Source: Clostridia bacterium (GTDB lineage Bacteria; Bacillota; Clostridia; Christensenellales; Borkfalkiaceae). From it: a DNA stretch of 6,417 bases. The DNA lies in the NCBI GenBank assembly GCA_017620875.1, contig JAGAUH010000070.1, forward strand, positions 1 through 6,417, given 5' to 3'. Numbering within the stretch: the stretch's first letter is position 1; each line of letters begins with the position of its first letter. A program made the translations under genes and the position numbers. Below the pieces are notes generated by a model. It was not told the origin of the DNA. It did no database searches and saw only the letters and a program-made list of their open reading frames with translations. This document shows, piece by piece, positions 1-6,417 of this stretch.

Positions 1-669
1 CCTAACCTTGTTTAAAATAACGCTTGCATCTTCTGAAAAATCTATAAACGCATCTTGCCTATAAATCATTTTGCTATGAGTTGCTTTCGTATGGTCTTGC
101 GGTGTGTAAGTTTCTTTGCCTTGCTCTATTAGTTTTAAAGTTTCTACTATTAACTCGCTACCAACTATTGATAACCTATCAAACAACTCGCCTGCCGTTT
201 CGTTTGGTAAAATTTGCAATTCTTTTACCGAAACTATATCCCCCGTATCAACTCCGATATCGGTTTTCATAATAGTAACGCCTGTTTTTGTTTCTCCGTT
301 TAAAATTACGCTTTGTATAGGTGATGCTCCCCTATATTTTGGCAGTAAACTTGCGTGGATATTAAATACCCCTTTTGGCGTTAAATCTATAACTTCTTGG
401 CTAAGTATTTGACCATATGCGCAAGTTACCATAATATCGGCGTTTAGTTCTTTTAAAACGTGATATTCTTCTCTAATTTTTTAAAATTGATATACGGGAA
501 TATTTTGACTAATCGCATATTCTTTTAAAGGGGTTGGTTTAAGTTCTCTTTTTCTACCCGTTCTTTTATCCGTTTGAGAAACGACCGCAACCACGTTAAA
601 CCCGTTTTCTACTATGCTTTTTAATGGCGCAACCGCAAAATCCGGCGTGCCTAAATAAATTATTTTCAT
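1..669 (-). pseudogene. fmt: Methionyl-tRNA formyltransferase, interrupted by an in-frame TAA; 3' end outside window
   Basis: Fmt transfers a formyl group from 10-formyl-THF to initiator Met-tRNA in the cytoplasm. The N-terminal part (62 codons) has the family opening with GTPDFAV, a TDKRTGRKR stretch and IPVYQ. Codon 63 is TAA (481-483). The same frame then continues without another stop for 160 codons to the window edge, reading KIREEYHVLKELNADIMVT, then AYGQ, NIHASLLPKYRGASPIQ and TGVTIMKTDIGVDTGD. Counting the stop as residue 63, the formyltransferase catalytic residues are N103, H105 and D141, and the His-Asp spacing of 36 equals that in E. coli Fmt. Most of the C-terminal tRNA-binding domain lies outside the window. 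The ATG at 669 overlaps the def stop (TAATG) with only a weak ribosome site, suggesting coupled translation. Identity is near certain. Whether the gene is truly dead is not: one substitution would restore it. Confidence 0.85.
481..483 (-). other. fmt: In-frame TAA inside fmt (codon 63)
   Basis: The minus-strand codons here read CAA TTT TAA AAA ATT AGA GAA. Related Fmt proteins commonly have Q-P/F-E-K-I/V-R at this place (B. subtilis has QPEKVR, from memory), so the TAA falls where Glu is expected and GAA to TAA is the simplest explanation. Shifting to -1 gives TTA AAA AAT TAG, and +1 reaches TAA after nine codons, so neither frameshift restores the protein. The first ATG after the stop (430-432) has no ribosome binding site and would leave out the first third of the formyltransferase domain. 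Confidence 0.9.
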
Positions 670-1124
670 TATTTATCTTCGTAAACTCCCGTTGCTTTAT
701 CTATATATAAAATCCCATCTAAATGGTCGTATTCGTGACAAAGACATTTTGCCATAAAACCCTTAGCGTTAAACCTAAATTTTTCGCCGTTTCTATCTTG
801 CGCTTCCATAACGACTTTTGCCGGCCTTGTAACCGTGCCGTATTTACCCTTTACGGATAAGCAACCTTCTTGACCGATTTGAGTGCCCGACTCGTATATC
901 TTTTTAGGATTTATAAACTCTACGATAGTATCGTTATAATCTACTATAAATATCCTTTTTAAAACGCCTACTTGAACACCCGCTAAACCTGCGCCTTGCG
1001 CTTTTTTTAGAGTTTCTGCCATATCGTCTAACAATGCCCAAAGTTTACTATCGAACTCGGTAACTTCGGCGCTCTTTTTTCTTAAAACGTCGTCGCCAAC
1101 TTGCACTATATTTCTTATTGCCAT
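669..1124 (-). CDS. def: Peptide deformylase
   Basis: Removes the formyl group from the N-terminal formyl-methionine of nascent proteins at the ribosome exit; a metalloenzyme using Fe2+ or another divalent metal. The 151-residue product is of normal length. All three family motifs are present: motif 1 GAGLAGVQ at residues 44-51, motif 2 EGCLS at 86-90, and motif 3 HEYDH at 130-134. Metal ligands are C88, H130 and H134, with E131 as catalytic acid/base. Motif 1 differs from the usual GxGxAAxQ by Gly for the second Ala, and Cys replaces the common Gln before H130, a form I associate with clostridial enzymes. The ATG at 1124 is chosen because AAGGAG (1130-1135) lies 5 bases upstream; a TTG at 1145 would overlap priA and add seven atypical residues. 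It follows priA by 13 bases and its TAA overlaps the fmt ATG. The gene looks intact although its partner fmt is interrupted. Confidence 0.96.
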   Translation of the reverse strand: MAIRNIVQVGDDVLRKKSAEVTEFDSKLWALLDDMAETLKKAQGAGLAGVQVGVLKRIFIVDYNDTIVEFINPKKIYESGTQIGQEGCLSVKGKYGTVTRPAKVVMEAQDRNGEKFRFNAKGFMAKCLCHEYDHLDGILYIDKATGVYEDK

Positions 1125-1129
1125 TTTTA

Positions 1130-1135
1130 CTCCTT
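1130..1135 (-). promoter_or_regulatory. def: Ribosome binding site that decides the def start
   Basis: The minus strand reads AAGGAG followed by TAAAA and ATG, a near-ideal site with 5-base spacing. It fixes the def start at 1124 and rules out the upstream TTG at 1145. It lies between the priA stop and the def start, so def can be translated independently of priA. Confidence 0.85.
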
Positions 1136-1137
1136 GA

Positions 1138-3315
1138 TTATACAAGACTATTTGGATTTACTTCTACGTAAACTAAAGTCTTGCCGTTATACTTAGTTGC
1201 AATTTGATAAAACTTATTTAATATATCGTCGTTTCCGCATTTTAAACGCATAAGCACTTGATACCTAAATTTTCGTTTAATGCGTTTAACGGGACTTTTC
1301 ATTTTGTTAAAAAATAAAAATTCGTCTTTATTTTCTTCGTATATATCCTTACTTTCGAAATATACGTTTTTTAAAGTTTCGATACCTTCTTCTTCGGTGT
1401 CGGACTCTACCATAATTCTTATAATATTTGCAAAGGGTGGAAAACCGGAAACTTTTCTTAAATCGATTTCCCTTTGATAAAATTTTTCGTAGTCGTACTT
1501 AGAAGACAAACGCAAAACTTCGTTACTAGGCGCGTAAGTTTGCAGTACTACTTTACCCTTTTTATCCGCCCTACCGCTACGCCCTGCAACTTGTGTTAAA
1601 AGTTGAAAAGTACGCTCTTGACTGCGATAATCCGAGAAAAACAAACTCATATCGGCATCTAAAATCCCTACCAAAGTACAATTTGGAAAGTCGTGCCCTT
1701 TTGCTATCATTTGAGTGCCAACCAATATATCCGCTTGGTGACTAGCAAAAGTATTTAAAATTTTACTATGGGCTTCTTTTGTTAGGGTTACGTCGTTATC
1801 CATGCGGATAATTCTTGCTAAAGGAAATAGTTTTTTTAATTCTTCTACAACCCTTTGAGTGCCCGTTCCGCTATATTTTAAATTTACGCCACCACACTCT
1901 GGACAAGCGGATAACATTGCGTAATTTTGACCACAATAGTGGCATTTTAAAATATTCGTATCGCTATGATAGTTTAAGGATATATCACATTGTTCGCACT
2001 TTGCCACGTATCCGCAAGATTGACAAATTATTTGCTTAGAATATCCCCTACGATTTAAAAATATTATTGCTTGGTTACCGTTGTCTAAACAATCTTGTAG
2101 TTCGGCTTTTAAAACCGAAGAATAAGGCGATGGGTTACCCTTTTTTACTTCTGCACGCATATCGGCAATAATTATTTCCGGCATTTGAGATTTGTTTATT
2201 CTCTTTTGCATTTTAATTAGTTCGTACTCGCCGTTAGTTGCCTTTAAATAATCCCCAACGGAAGGCGTTGCGCTACCCATTATTATTTTAGCGCCGTTGT
2301 ATTTTGCCCTAAATTCCGCTATTTCTATGGTAGAATATCTTGGCGAAGTTTCGCTATCGTAACTAGGATCGTGTTGCTCGTCTATTACTATTAGCCCTAA
2401 GTTTTCTAACGGGGCGAAGATAACACTACGAGCGCCGATTGCAATTTTAGATTCGCCAGACCTAAGTCTCCACCACTCGTCAAACTTTTCCCCCGCAGAT
2501 AAACCGCTATGTAAAATAGAAACGTTTTCTTTAAACCTTGACCTTAATTGAGAGAGCAGTTGTGGGGTTAGCGATATTTCTGGTACTGCCATTATTACGG
2601 TTTTACCACTAGCAATAGTTTTTTCTATTAAGTTTAAATAAACTTCGGTTTTACCACTACCCGTTACGCCGTGTAAAAGCGTAATTTGTTTATCGGTTTT
2701 TAAAAAGGTATCTATTGCGTTTTGTTGTTCTTGAGAGTAAGTTACGCTTTTGCCCTTTTCTTGTAAAGACGCGTATGGTTGGCGATTAACCCTTTCTTCT
2801 GAAACGGAAATATACCCTTGTTCTACTAGCGCTTTTACCGCGCTAGAGCCAAACTTTTCGTTTAAGGTAGGCATTGGGGTTTTTCCTTTTTCTTTTAAAT
2901 AATTTAACGCAGATAGCCTTGCAGTTGCAGTTTTTTTAATTTGAGAAAAATCGGTATTTGATAGCGTTGCATACCTTACGAGTTTTGCCCTGACTTTACC
3001 CTTTCTCATTTCGCTTGGTAAAAACTGCCTTAGAGCAAGCGCACGCGGTATATGATATTTTTGTACCATATACCCCATGAGAGAAATCATTTCTGTTGTG
3101 AGCGCCGTGTCTTCTTCTACAAGTCTTATAATAGGCTTTAATTTTTCTAACGGAAGGTCGGATTTCTCTTTTATCCCTATAACGATACCTTCTATTTTTA
3201 ACTTGCCAAAAGGCACTATTACCCTAGAGCCTATTTGGGCGTTTTGAGTTAAAATATAATCGAAAACCTTATCTACTTGAGAATTGGCAATATCAACTAT
3301 AACTTGTGCTATCAT
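1138..3315 (-). CDS. priA: Primosomal protein N', replication restart DNA helicase PriA
   Basis: PriA recognises stalled or collapsed replication forks, unwinds DNA in the 3'-5' direction and starts reloading of the replicative helicase. The 725 residues match the family length (E. coli 732). In order: the N-terminal 3'-DNA-binding domain (VIVDIANSQVDKVFDY, residues 5-20); Walker A HGVTGSGKT at 215-223; DEQH box at 312-315; GSATP at 347-351; RRGYS at 422-426; zinc-binding region with all eight cysteines (431, 434, 440, 443, 458, 461, 471, 474); motif V GTQMIAKGHDFP at 533-544; motif VI QVAGRSGR at 575-582; and a C-terminal domain ending at VNPNSLV. The DEQH form of the usual DEEH changes only the variable position. 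The ATG at 3315 places the conserved N-terminus correctly, but its ribosome site is poor: AGGG lies almost against the start. The gene follows rpoZ across a 49-base gap with a hairpin and precedes def by 13 bases. Confidence 0.97.
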   Translation of the reverse strand: MIAQVIVDIANSQVDKVFDYILTQNAQIGSRVIVPFGKLKIEGIVIGIKEKSDLPLEKLKPIIRLVEEDTALTTEMISLMGYMVQKYHIPRALALRQFLPSEMRKGKVRAKLVRYATLSNTDFSQIKKTATARLSALNYLKEKGKTPMPTLNEKFGSSAVKALVEQGYISVSEERVNRQPYASLQEKGKSVTYSQEQQNAIDTFLKTDKQITLLHGVTGSGKTEVYLNLIEKTIASGKTVIMAVPEISLTPQLLSQLRSRFKENVSILHSGLSAGEKFDEWWRLRSGESKIAIGARSVIFAPLENLGLIVIDEQHDPSYDSETSPRYSTIEIAEFRAKYNGAKIIMGSATPSVGDYLKATNGEYELIKMQKRINKSQMPEIIIADMRAEVKKGNPSPYSSVLKAELQDCLDNGNQAIIFLNRRGYSKQIICQSCGYVAKCEQCDISLNYHSDTNILKCHYCGQNYAMLSACPECGGVNLKYSGTGTQRVVEELKKLFPLARIIRMDNDVTLTKEAHSKILNTFASHQADILVGTQMIAKGHDFPNCTLVGILDADMSLFFSDYRSQERTFQLLTQVAGRSGRADKKGKVVLQTYAPSNEVLRLSSKYDYEKFYQREIDLRKVSGFPPFANIIRIMVESDTEEEGIETLKNVYFESKDIYEENKDEFLFFNKMKSPVKRIKRKFRYQVLMRLKCGNDDILNKFYQIATKYNGKTLVYVEVNPNSLV

Positions 3316-3333
3316 ACCCTAAAATTTATAAAT

Positions 3334-3352
3334 GCCTTCCGAAAAGGAAGGC
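3334..3352 (-). terminator. Perfect stem-loop between rpoZ and priA, possible weak terminator or attenuator
   Basis: On the minus strand GCCTTCC, loop TTTTC, then GGAAGGC form a 7-bp perfect stem starting 12 bases after the rpoZ stop. The 3' flank is ATTTATAAATTTT, which is U-rich but broken by A residues, so termination would probably be partial. It stands out as GC-rich in an AT-rich gap. An intrinsic terminator or attenuator that lowers priA-def-fmt transcription relative to yicC-rpoZ is the likeliest role; an mRNA-processing or 3'-stabilising hairpin is the alternative. Downstream on the plus strand there is no T-tract, so it does not look like a terminator for rightward transcription. 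Confidence 0.5.
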
Positions 3353-3364
3353 TAAAAATTAAAA

Positions 3365-3565
3365 TTATTTTGCTACGACTACTTTACCGCTATACACTTC
3401 TTGAGCGGCTGCAGATAACGGTTTTTGTTTATCTGGCATTTCGAAACCAGAAGGGTTGCCTGCGTTTGCAAGTAGTTCTCTTGCGCGCTTTGCAACTATT
3501 ACACACAAAGCATATTTACTGCCTATCATTTCTGCCATTTCGTCAATTGGTGGATTGTTAATCAT
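3365..3565 (-). CDS. rpoZ: DNA-directed RNA polymerase subunit omega
   Basis: Omega is the small accessory subunit that wraps the beta' C-terminus and helps core RNA polymerase assembly. The 66-residue product is short but within the range of Firmicute omegas (E. coli has 91). It shows the family core: PPIDEM near the start, SKYALCVIVAKRARELL at residues 16-32, and KPLSAAAQEVYSGKVVV at 48-64, matching the conserved Lys-Pro, Ala, Glu and Gly-Lys positions. The ATG at 3565 has an excellent AGGAGG site (3571-3576) with 5-base spacing, lying in the 14-base gap after the yicC stop. In many Firmicutes gmk lies directly before rpoZ and coaBC directly after it; neither is here. Confidence 0.95.
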   Translation of the reverse strand: MINNPPIDEMAEMIGSKYALCVIVAKRARELLANAGNPSGFEMPDKQKPLSAAAQEVYSGKVVVAK

Positions 3566-3570
3566 ATAAG

Positions 3571-3576
3571 CCTCCT
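3571..3576 (-). promoter_or_regulatory. rpoZ: Ribosome binding site of rpoZ
   Basis: AGGAGG followed by CTTAT and ATG on the minus strand, in the short gap after the yicC stop. It is the strongest ribosome site in the window and contrasts with the very poor one of priA, the next gene downstream. Confidence 0.85.
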
Positions 3577-3579
3577 AAA

Positions 3580-4455
3580 TTATTCGATATTTTGTACTTG
3601 TTCTCTTATTTTTTCTATTTCGCACTTTAGTTTTAAGCCACAATCGGTTACTTTAATATTGTTGGCTTTAGAACAAATAGTGTTTGACTCTCTATTAAAT
3701 TCTTGAATTAAAAAGTCTAACTTTCTACCTGCGCCCTCGTCTTCGCAAATGCTCCTAAATTGAGAGATATGACTAGTTAACCTTTCTATTTCTTCATCTA
3801 TATTGCTCTTGTCGGCAAAAATTGCCGTTTCTTGCAAAATTCTTGCTTCGTCTATTTCCGCCTCGCCTAAAAGTTCTTTTATTCTTTCTAACATTTTATC
3901 TTGGTGGTCTTTTGCAACTTGTGGAGCAATAAGTTTAATTTCGGAAACGATTTGCTCTATATTAGATACCATAGCAAGTAAATCTTGTTTTAACTTTTCC
4001 CCTTCGACAAGTCTCATTGAGTTTAGGTTATCAAGCGCGGAATTTAAAGTGTCTACCAAAACGTCTTTTAACTCGGAAACGTCTACTTCTGCAAAAGAAG
4101 TTTTAACTAGTTCTGGCACGCGGATAAGTTGCGTAACCGTAAAATCGTTTTTAACTCCCTTAAACTTTTTAGAAAGTTGTTTTGCGGTGTTTACGTAAGC
4201 CGACGCCAAAGCATAATCTACTTGTAAATCGAAATTTTTATCTCTAGAATCTACAACGGAAATAAATAATTCTACCCTACCCCTGTTTAGTTTTGACTGT
4301 ACCGTTTTACGAATTAAATCGTCAAAGGAAATAAAACTACGCGGATATTTTGGTATTATATCTAAAAATCTATTGTTTACGGTTTTTATTTCTACAACAA
4401 GTTCTAACCCGTCTTTACGGAATTCGCCCTTGCCGTAACCTGTCATACTATACAT
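3580..4455 (-). CDS. yicC: YicC/YloC family protein, putative endoribonuclease
   Basis: YicC-family proteins are widely conserved and have been reported as endoribonucleases in E. coli and B. subtilis (YloC); the physiological substrates are not well defined. The 291 residues match the usual length. The N-terminal YicC-like domain starts with the hallmark MTGYGKGE (residues 4-11) and VEIKTVNNRFLDI. The C-terminal DUF1732 domain, from about residue 205, holds GRKLDFLIQEFNRESNTI at 243-260 and SKANN at 262-266, both family signatures. The region in between is rich in charged, helix-forming residues, with likely coiled-coil segments. The ATG at 4455 has GAGG (4463-4466) 7 bases upstream and gives the expected N-terminus. 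It is the first gene after a strong promoter, and its TAA lies 14 bases before the rpoZ ATG, so it heads the operon. In B. subtilis yloC heads the equivalent cluster. Confidence 0.95.
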   Translation of the reverse strand: MYSMTGYGKGEFRKDGLELVVEIKTVNNRFLDIIPKYPRSFISFDDLIRKTVQSKLNRGRVELFISVVDSRDKNFDLQVDYALASAYVNTAKQLSKKFKGVKNDFTVTQLIRVPELVKTSFAEVDVSELKDVLVDTLNSALDNLNSMRLVEGEKLKQDLLAMVSNIEQIVSEIKLIAPQVAKDHQDKMLERIKELLGEAEIDEARILQETAIFADKSNIDEEIERLTSHISQFRSICEDEGAGRKLDFLIQEFNRESNTICSKANNIKVTDCGLKLKCEIEKIREQVQNIE

Positions 4456-4470
4456 TTTTACGCCTCGGTT

Positions 4471-4488
4471 ATTAAATATATATTTAAT
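4471..4488. repeat. 18-bp perfect AT-only palindrome at the predicted start of transcription
   Basis: The sequence ATTAAATATATATTTAAT equals its own reverse complement. It begins inside the -10 box of the yicC promoter and covers the expected +1. A dimeric regulator could bind such a site, or it may only reflect easy DNA melting. In AT-only sequence palindromes of this kind can arise by chance, so a role is unproven. Confidence 0.5.
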
Positions 4489-4515
4489 TATATCATATAT
4501 TTAAGGCTTTTTCAA
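4487..4515 (-). promoter_or_regulatory. Sigma-A-type promoter of the yicC-rpoZ-priA-def-fmt operon
   Basis: On the minus strand TTGAAA (4510-4515) is followed by exactly 17 bases and a perfect TATAAT (4487-4492). TG one base upstream of the -10 makes it an extended -10 (TGATATAAT). Transcription should start near 4480, giving a leader of about 25 bases that carries the yicC ribosome site. The -35 box lies only 9 bases after the ligA stop, and no terminator for ligA is visible before it, so ligA transcripts may also read into yicC. Confidence 0.8.
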
Positions 4516-4524
4516 GTTTTTTGT

Positions 4525-6417
4525 TTAAGAATTTATCATTTGCATAAATTCTTGCTCGGAAATAATTTTTATACCTAACTTTTCTGCCTTTTGTTTTTTG
4601 CTACCTGCATCCGCACCAACGATAACTAAAGTTGTGGTTTTTGTAACAGTACTTTGTGCTTCTGCCCCTAAACTTTCTATTAAATCTTGTATCTCTTTTC
4701 TCTTATAATTTTCTAACGTGCCGGTAACTACTATTTTATGTCCCGTTAAAATGCCTGCAACTTCTTGTGTTTGTTCGATAATTTCTACACCTAAATTTAT
4801 TAAATTTTCAATTTCTATCTTATTTTTTTTGTTGTTAAAAAACTCGTAAATATATTCGGCAGTAACCTCTCCCACTTCTTCCATAAGGGTTAATTCTTCT
4901 TTAGATAAAAGCATAATATTATTTAAAGTTTTATACTTTTTAGCAAGTTCTTTTGCCATTTTTTTACCAACGTTATCTATACCTAAAGCAAAAATAAAGT
5001 TTGCTAAATTTACCTTTTTAGATGCAATAATTGCGTTTGTTAAATTTTCCGCCTTTTTTTCTCCAAACCTATCTAAACTTACAAGTTGCTCTTTTGTTAA
5101 ACTATATATATCGCTAAAAGTTTTAACGCCAAGTTCGTCGTAAAGTTGACTAGCGGTCATTTCTGAAAACCCATCTATATTCATTGCGTCTTTTTGGGCA
5201 AAATTTGCCAAATTAGATATTACCCTTTGTTTACAATTTTCGTTTATACAAAATAGGTTTGCACCCTTTTCTATTAAACTGCTATTACAACAAGGGCAAG
5301 CGGTAGGCTTTAAAACTTGTTTACTATCTTTATAATACTCGGTTGCACCAAGAATTTCTGGTATAACTTCGTTACTACGGCGGATTAATACCCTACAAGG
5401 CTCTTTTATGCCTTTTTTAATTATATCGTTATAGTTGTTTAGCGTTGCTTTTTTTACCGTTGCGCCGGCTAGTTCTACGGGCTCTACTTCGCCTAAAGGC
5501 GTAAGTTTACCCGTTCTTCCAACTTGCCAAAATACTTTTTGCAAATTGGTAGTAACTTCTTCCGCCTCGAACTTAAAAGCCATTGCCCAACGCGGAAATT
5601 TATCGGTTTCGCCTAAAATATCCCTAATTTTATAATCGTCTACTTTTACAACCGCTCCGTCGGTTAAAACGTCTAACGAACGCCTTAAACTATCTATTTC
5701 TTTTATGCTAGAAATAACATCTTGTATACTAGAACAAACTTTTAAATAGTTAAACACTTTAAAACCTTGTTCTTTTAAAAAATTTATTGCTTGTTGTTGA
5801 GAATTAATTAAATTATTATCTTGTATATAGTTTATATCGTAAAAATTTATTTCGCATTTGCGTTCTTCCGTTATTTTTGGATCTAGGTTTCTTATTGCGC
5901 CCGCAACGGCGTTTCTTGCATTTTTTAGTTGCTCTTTTGCAGTTTTATTATATTCTTCTAAAACGGAAAGCCTAATTATTGCTTCGCCTTTAACTTCTAA
6001 CAAACCTTGATATTTAATTGATAGCGGAAAAGTTTTTATTGTTAAAACTTGGGCGGTAACGTCTTCTCCAACGCTTCCGTTCCCCCTTGTGGTAGCCCTA
6101 ACGAATTTACCTTTGTCGTAAGTTAAGCAAATAGTTAAACCATCGAACTTATATTCTACCGTGTAGTTAGTATCCCCAACCTTTTTTACTTTTTTATCAA
6201 AGTTTTCTAACTCGGAATAATCTAAAGACTTATCTAAACTATATAACCTATTAATATGGTTATGCTTTTTAAAAGAAGATATAGGCTCTCCACCAACCCT
6301 TTTAGTAGGGGAATCGAACAAAACTATACCCGTTTGTTTTTCTAACTCGACAAGTTTATCGTATAGTTTATCGTATTCTCCGTCGGACACGGTTGGGTTA
6401 TCTAAAACGTAATACTC
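4525..6417 (-). CDS. ligA: NAD+-dependent DNA ligase LigA, N-terminus cut by the window edge
   Basis: Seals nicks in duplex DNA during replication and repair, using NAD+ as adenylate donor. 630 residues are visible. The first ones, EYYVLDNPTVSDGEYDKL, are the NMN-binding domain Ia, matching E. coli LigA from about residue 21, so roughly 20 residues lie beyond the edge; the GTG at 6388-6390 is not the true start. In visible numbering: SPTKRVGGEP and SLDK (nucleotide-binding region), the adenylated Lys of KFDG at about 90, TRGNGSVGEDVT, NARNAVAGAIRNLDP, and DGAVVKV; an OB fold with WQVGRTGKLTP and RRSNEVIPEI; a Cys4 zinc finger (C374, C377, C390, C395); helix-hairpin-helix repeats (about 409-530, including FALGIDNVG); and a C-terminal BRCT domain (about 555-630, VVTGTL to GSKKQKAEKLGIKI). 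All catalytic motifs look intact. SLDK and RRSN variants resemble clostridial ligases. It ends 69 bases before yicC. Confidence 0.97.
   Translation of the reverse strand, partial: EYYVLDNPTVSDGEYDKLYDKLVELEKQTGIVLFDSPTKRVGGEPISSFKKHNHINRLYSLDKSLDYSELENFDKKVKKVGDTNYTVEYKFDGLTICLTYDKGKFVRATTRGNGSVGEDVTAQVLTIKTFPLSIKYQGLLEVKGEAIIRLSVLEEYNKTAKEQLKNARNAVAGAIRNLDPKITEERKCEINFYDINYIQDNNLINSQQQAINFLKEQGFKVFNYLKVCSSIQDVISSIKEIDSLRRSLDVLTDGAVVKVDDYKIRDILGETDKFPRWAMAFKFEAEEVTTNLQKVFWQVGRTGKLTPLGEVEPVELAGATVKKATLNNYNDIIKKGIKEPCRVLIRRSNEVIPEILGATEYYKDSKQVLKPTACPCCNSSLIEKGANLFCINENCKQRVISNLANFAQKDAMNIDGFSEMTASQLYDELGVKTFSDIYSLTKEQLVSLDRFGEKKAENLTNAIIASKKVNLANFIFALGIDNVGKKMAKELAKKYKTLNNIMLLSKEELTLMEEVGEVTAEYIYEFFNNKKNKIEIENLINLGVEIIEQTQEVAGILTGHKIVVTGTLENYKRKEIQDLIESLGAEAQSTVTKTTTLVIVGADAGSKKQKAEKLGIKIISEQEFMQMINS

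Noticed and set aside
116..412. 98-codon plus-strand open frame opposite fmt
   Set aside because: It lies antisense to clear Fmt coding sequence with conserved catalytic motifs, and its translation shows no recognisable domain. It is a shadow frame.
312..480. Second, separately translated fmt fragment starting after the stop
   Set aside because: The first ATG (430-432) lacks a ribosome site and would omit essential parts of the N-terminal fold. There is no sign of a designed split gene.
470..490. Programmed or accidental frameshift at the T4/A6 run in fmt
   Set aside because: The frame is the same on both sides of the stop. A -1 shift meets TAG within four codons and a +1 shift meets TAA after nine codons, so slipping does not rescue the gene.
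1125..1145. Earlier TTG start for def adding seven residues
   Set aside because: It would overlap the priA end, has no good ribosome site, and adds residues outside the family pattern. The ATG at 1124 has AAGGAG at ideal spacing.
2370..2382. PriA DEQH box instead of DEEH as a possible loss of function
   Set aside because: The third position of DExH boxes is variable and the catalytic Asp, Glu and His are kept. All other helicase motifs and zinc cysteines are intact.
3277..3561. 94-codon plus-strand open frame across rpoZ and the priA start
   Set aside because: It covers nearly all of rpoZ in antisense and resembles no known protein. The rpoZ frame on the other strand has family motifs and a strong ribosome site.
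3803..4198. 131-codon plus-strand open frame opposite yicC
   Set aside because: It is a low-complexity Ser-rich translation antisense to conserved YicC sequence, with no support as a gene.
6388..6390. GTG as the start of ligA
   Set aside because: The frame stays open to the window edge and the upstream codons read EYYVLDNPT, a conserved part of LigA domain Ia. The true start is outside the window.

Overview
The window is a stretch of core bacterial chromosome from an AT-rich organism, most likely a low-GC Firmicute of the Clostridia type. The basis is the gene order yicC-rpoZ-priA-def-fmt, the clostridial look of the LigA and peptide deformylase motifs, strong AGGAG-type ribosome binding sites, and the use of TAA as stop in every complete gene. 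No mobile element, CRISPR array, tRNA, rRNA or accessory cassette was seen. The taxonomic call is inference; the gene identities rest on motifs visible in the translations.

All genes lie on the minus strand, so transcription runs from high to low coordinates. At the right edge (4525-6417) is ligA, the NAD+-dependent DNA ligase, missing about 20 N-terminal residues beyond the window. A 69-base gap follows, with a very good sigma-A-type promoter (TTGAAA, 17 bp, TGATATAAT) and an 18-bp AT-only palindrome covering the predicted transcription start. From there a tight operon begins: yicC (RNase-related), rpoZ (RNA polymerase omega), priA (primosomal helicase), def (peptide deformylase) and fmt (Met-tRNA formyltransferase). 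Gaps are 14 bases between yicC and rpoZ and 13 between priA and def, and the def stop overlaps the fmt start (TAATG). The one larger internal gap, 49 bases between rpoZ and priA, holds a perfect 7-bp GC-rich hairpin.

Together the genes combine DNA replication and repair (ligA, priA), transcription (rpoZ), RNA turnover (yicC) and N-terminal methionine formylation and deformylation (fmt, def). This is a known conserved housekeeping cluster, here in a shortened form: gmk and coaBC, which commonly flank rpoZ in Firmicutes, are absent from their usual places.

The most notable point is fmt. Its reading frame is interrupted by an in-frame TAA at codon 63, while the same frame stays open and recognisably Fmt for all 160 codons downstream to the window edge, with the catalytic Asn, His and Asp present. 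No frameshift is involved. The pattern fits a single-base nonsense change (probably GAA to TAA) or a consensus error. I found no evidence of a previously undescribed system in this window.
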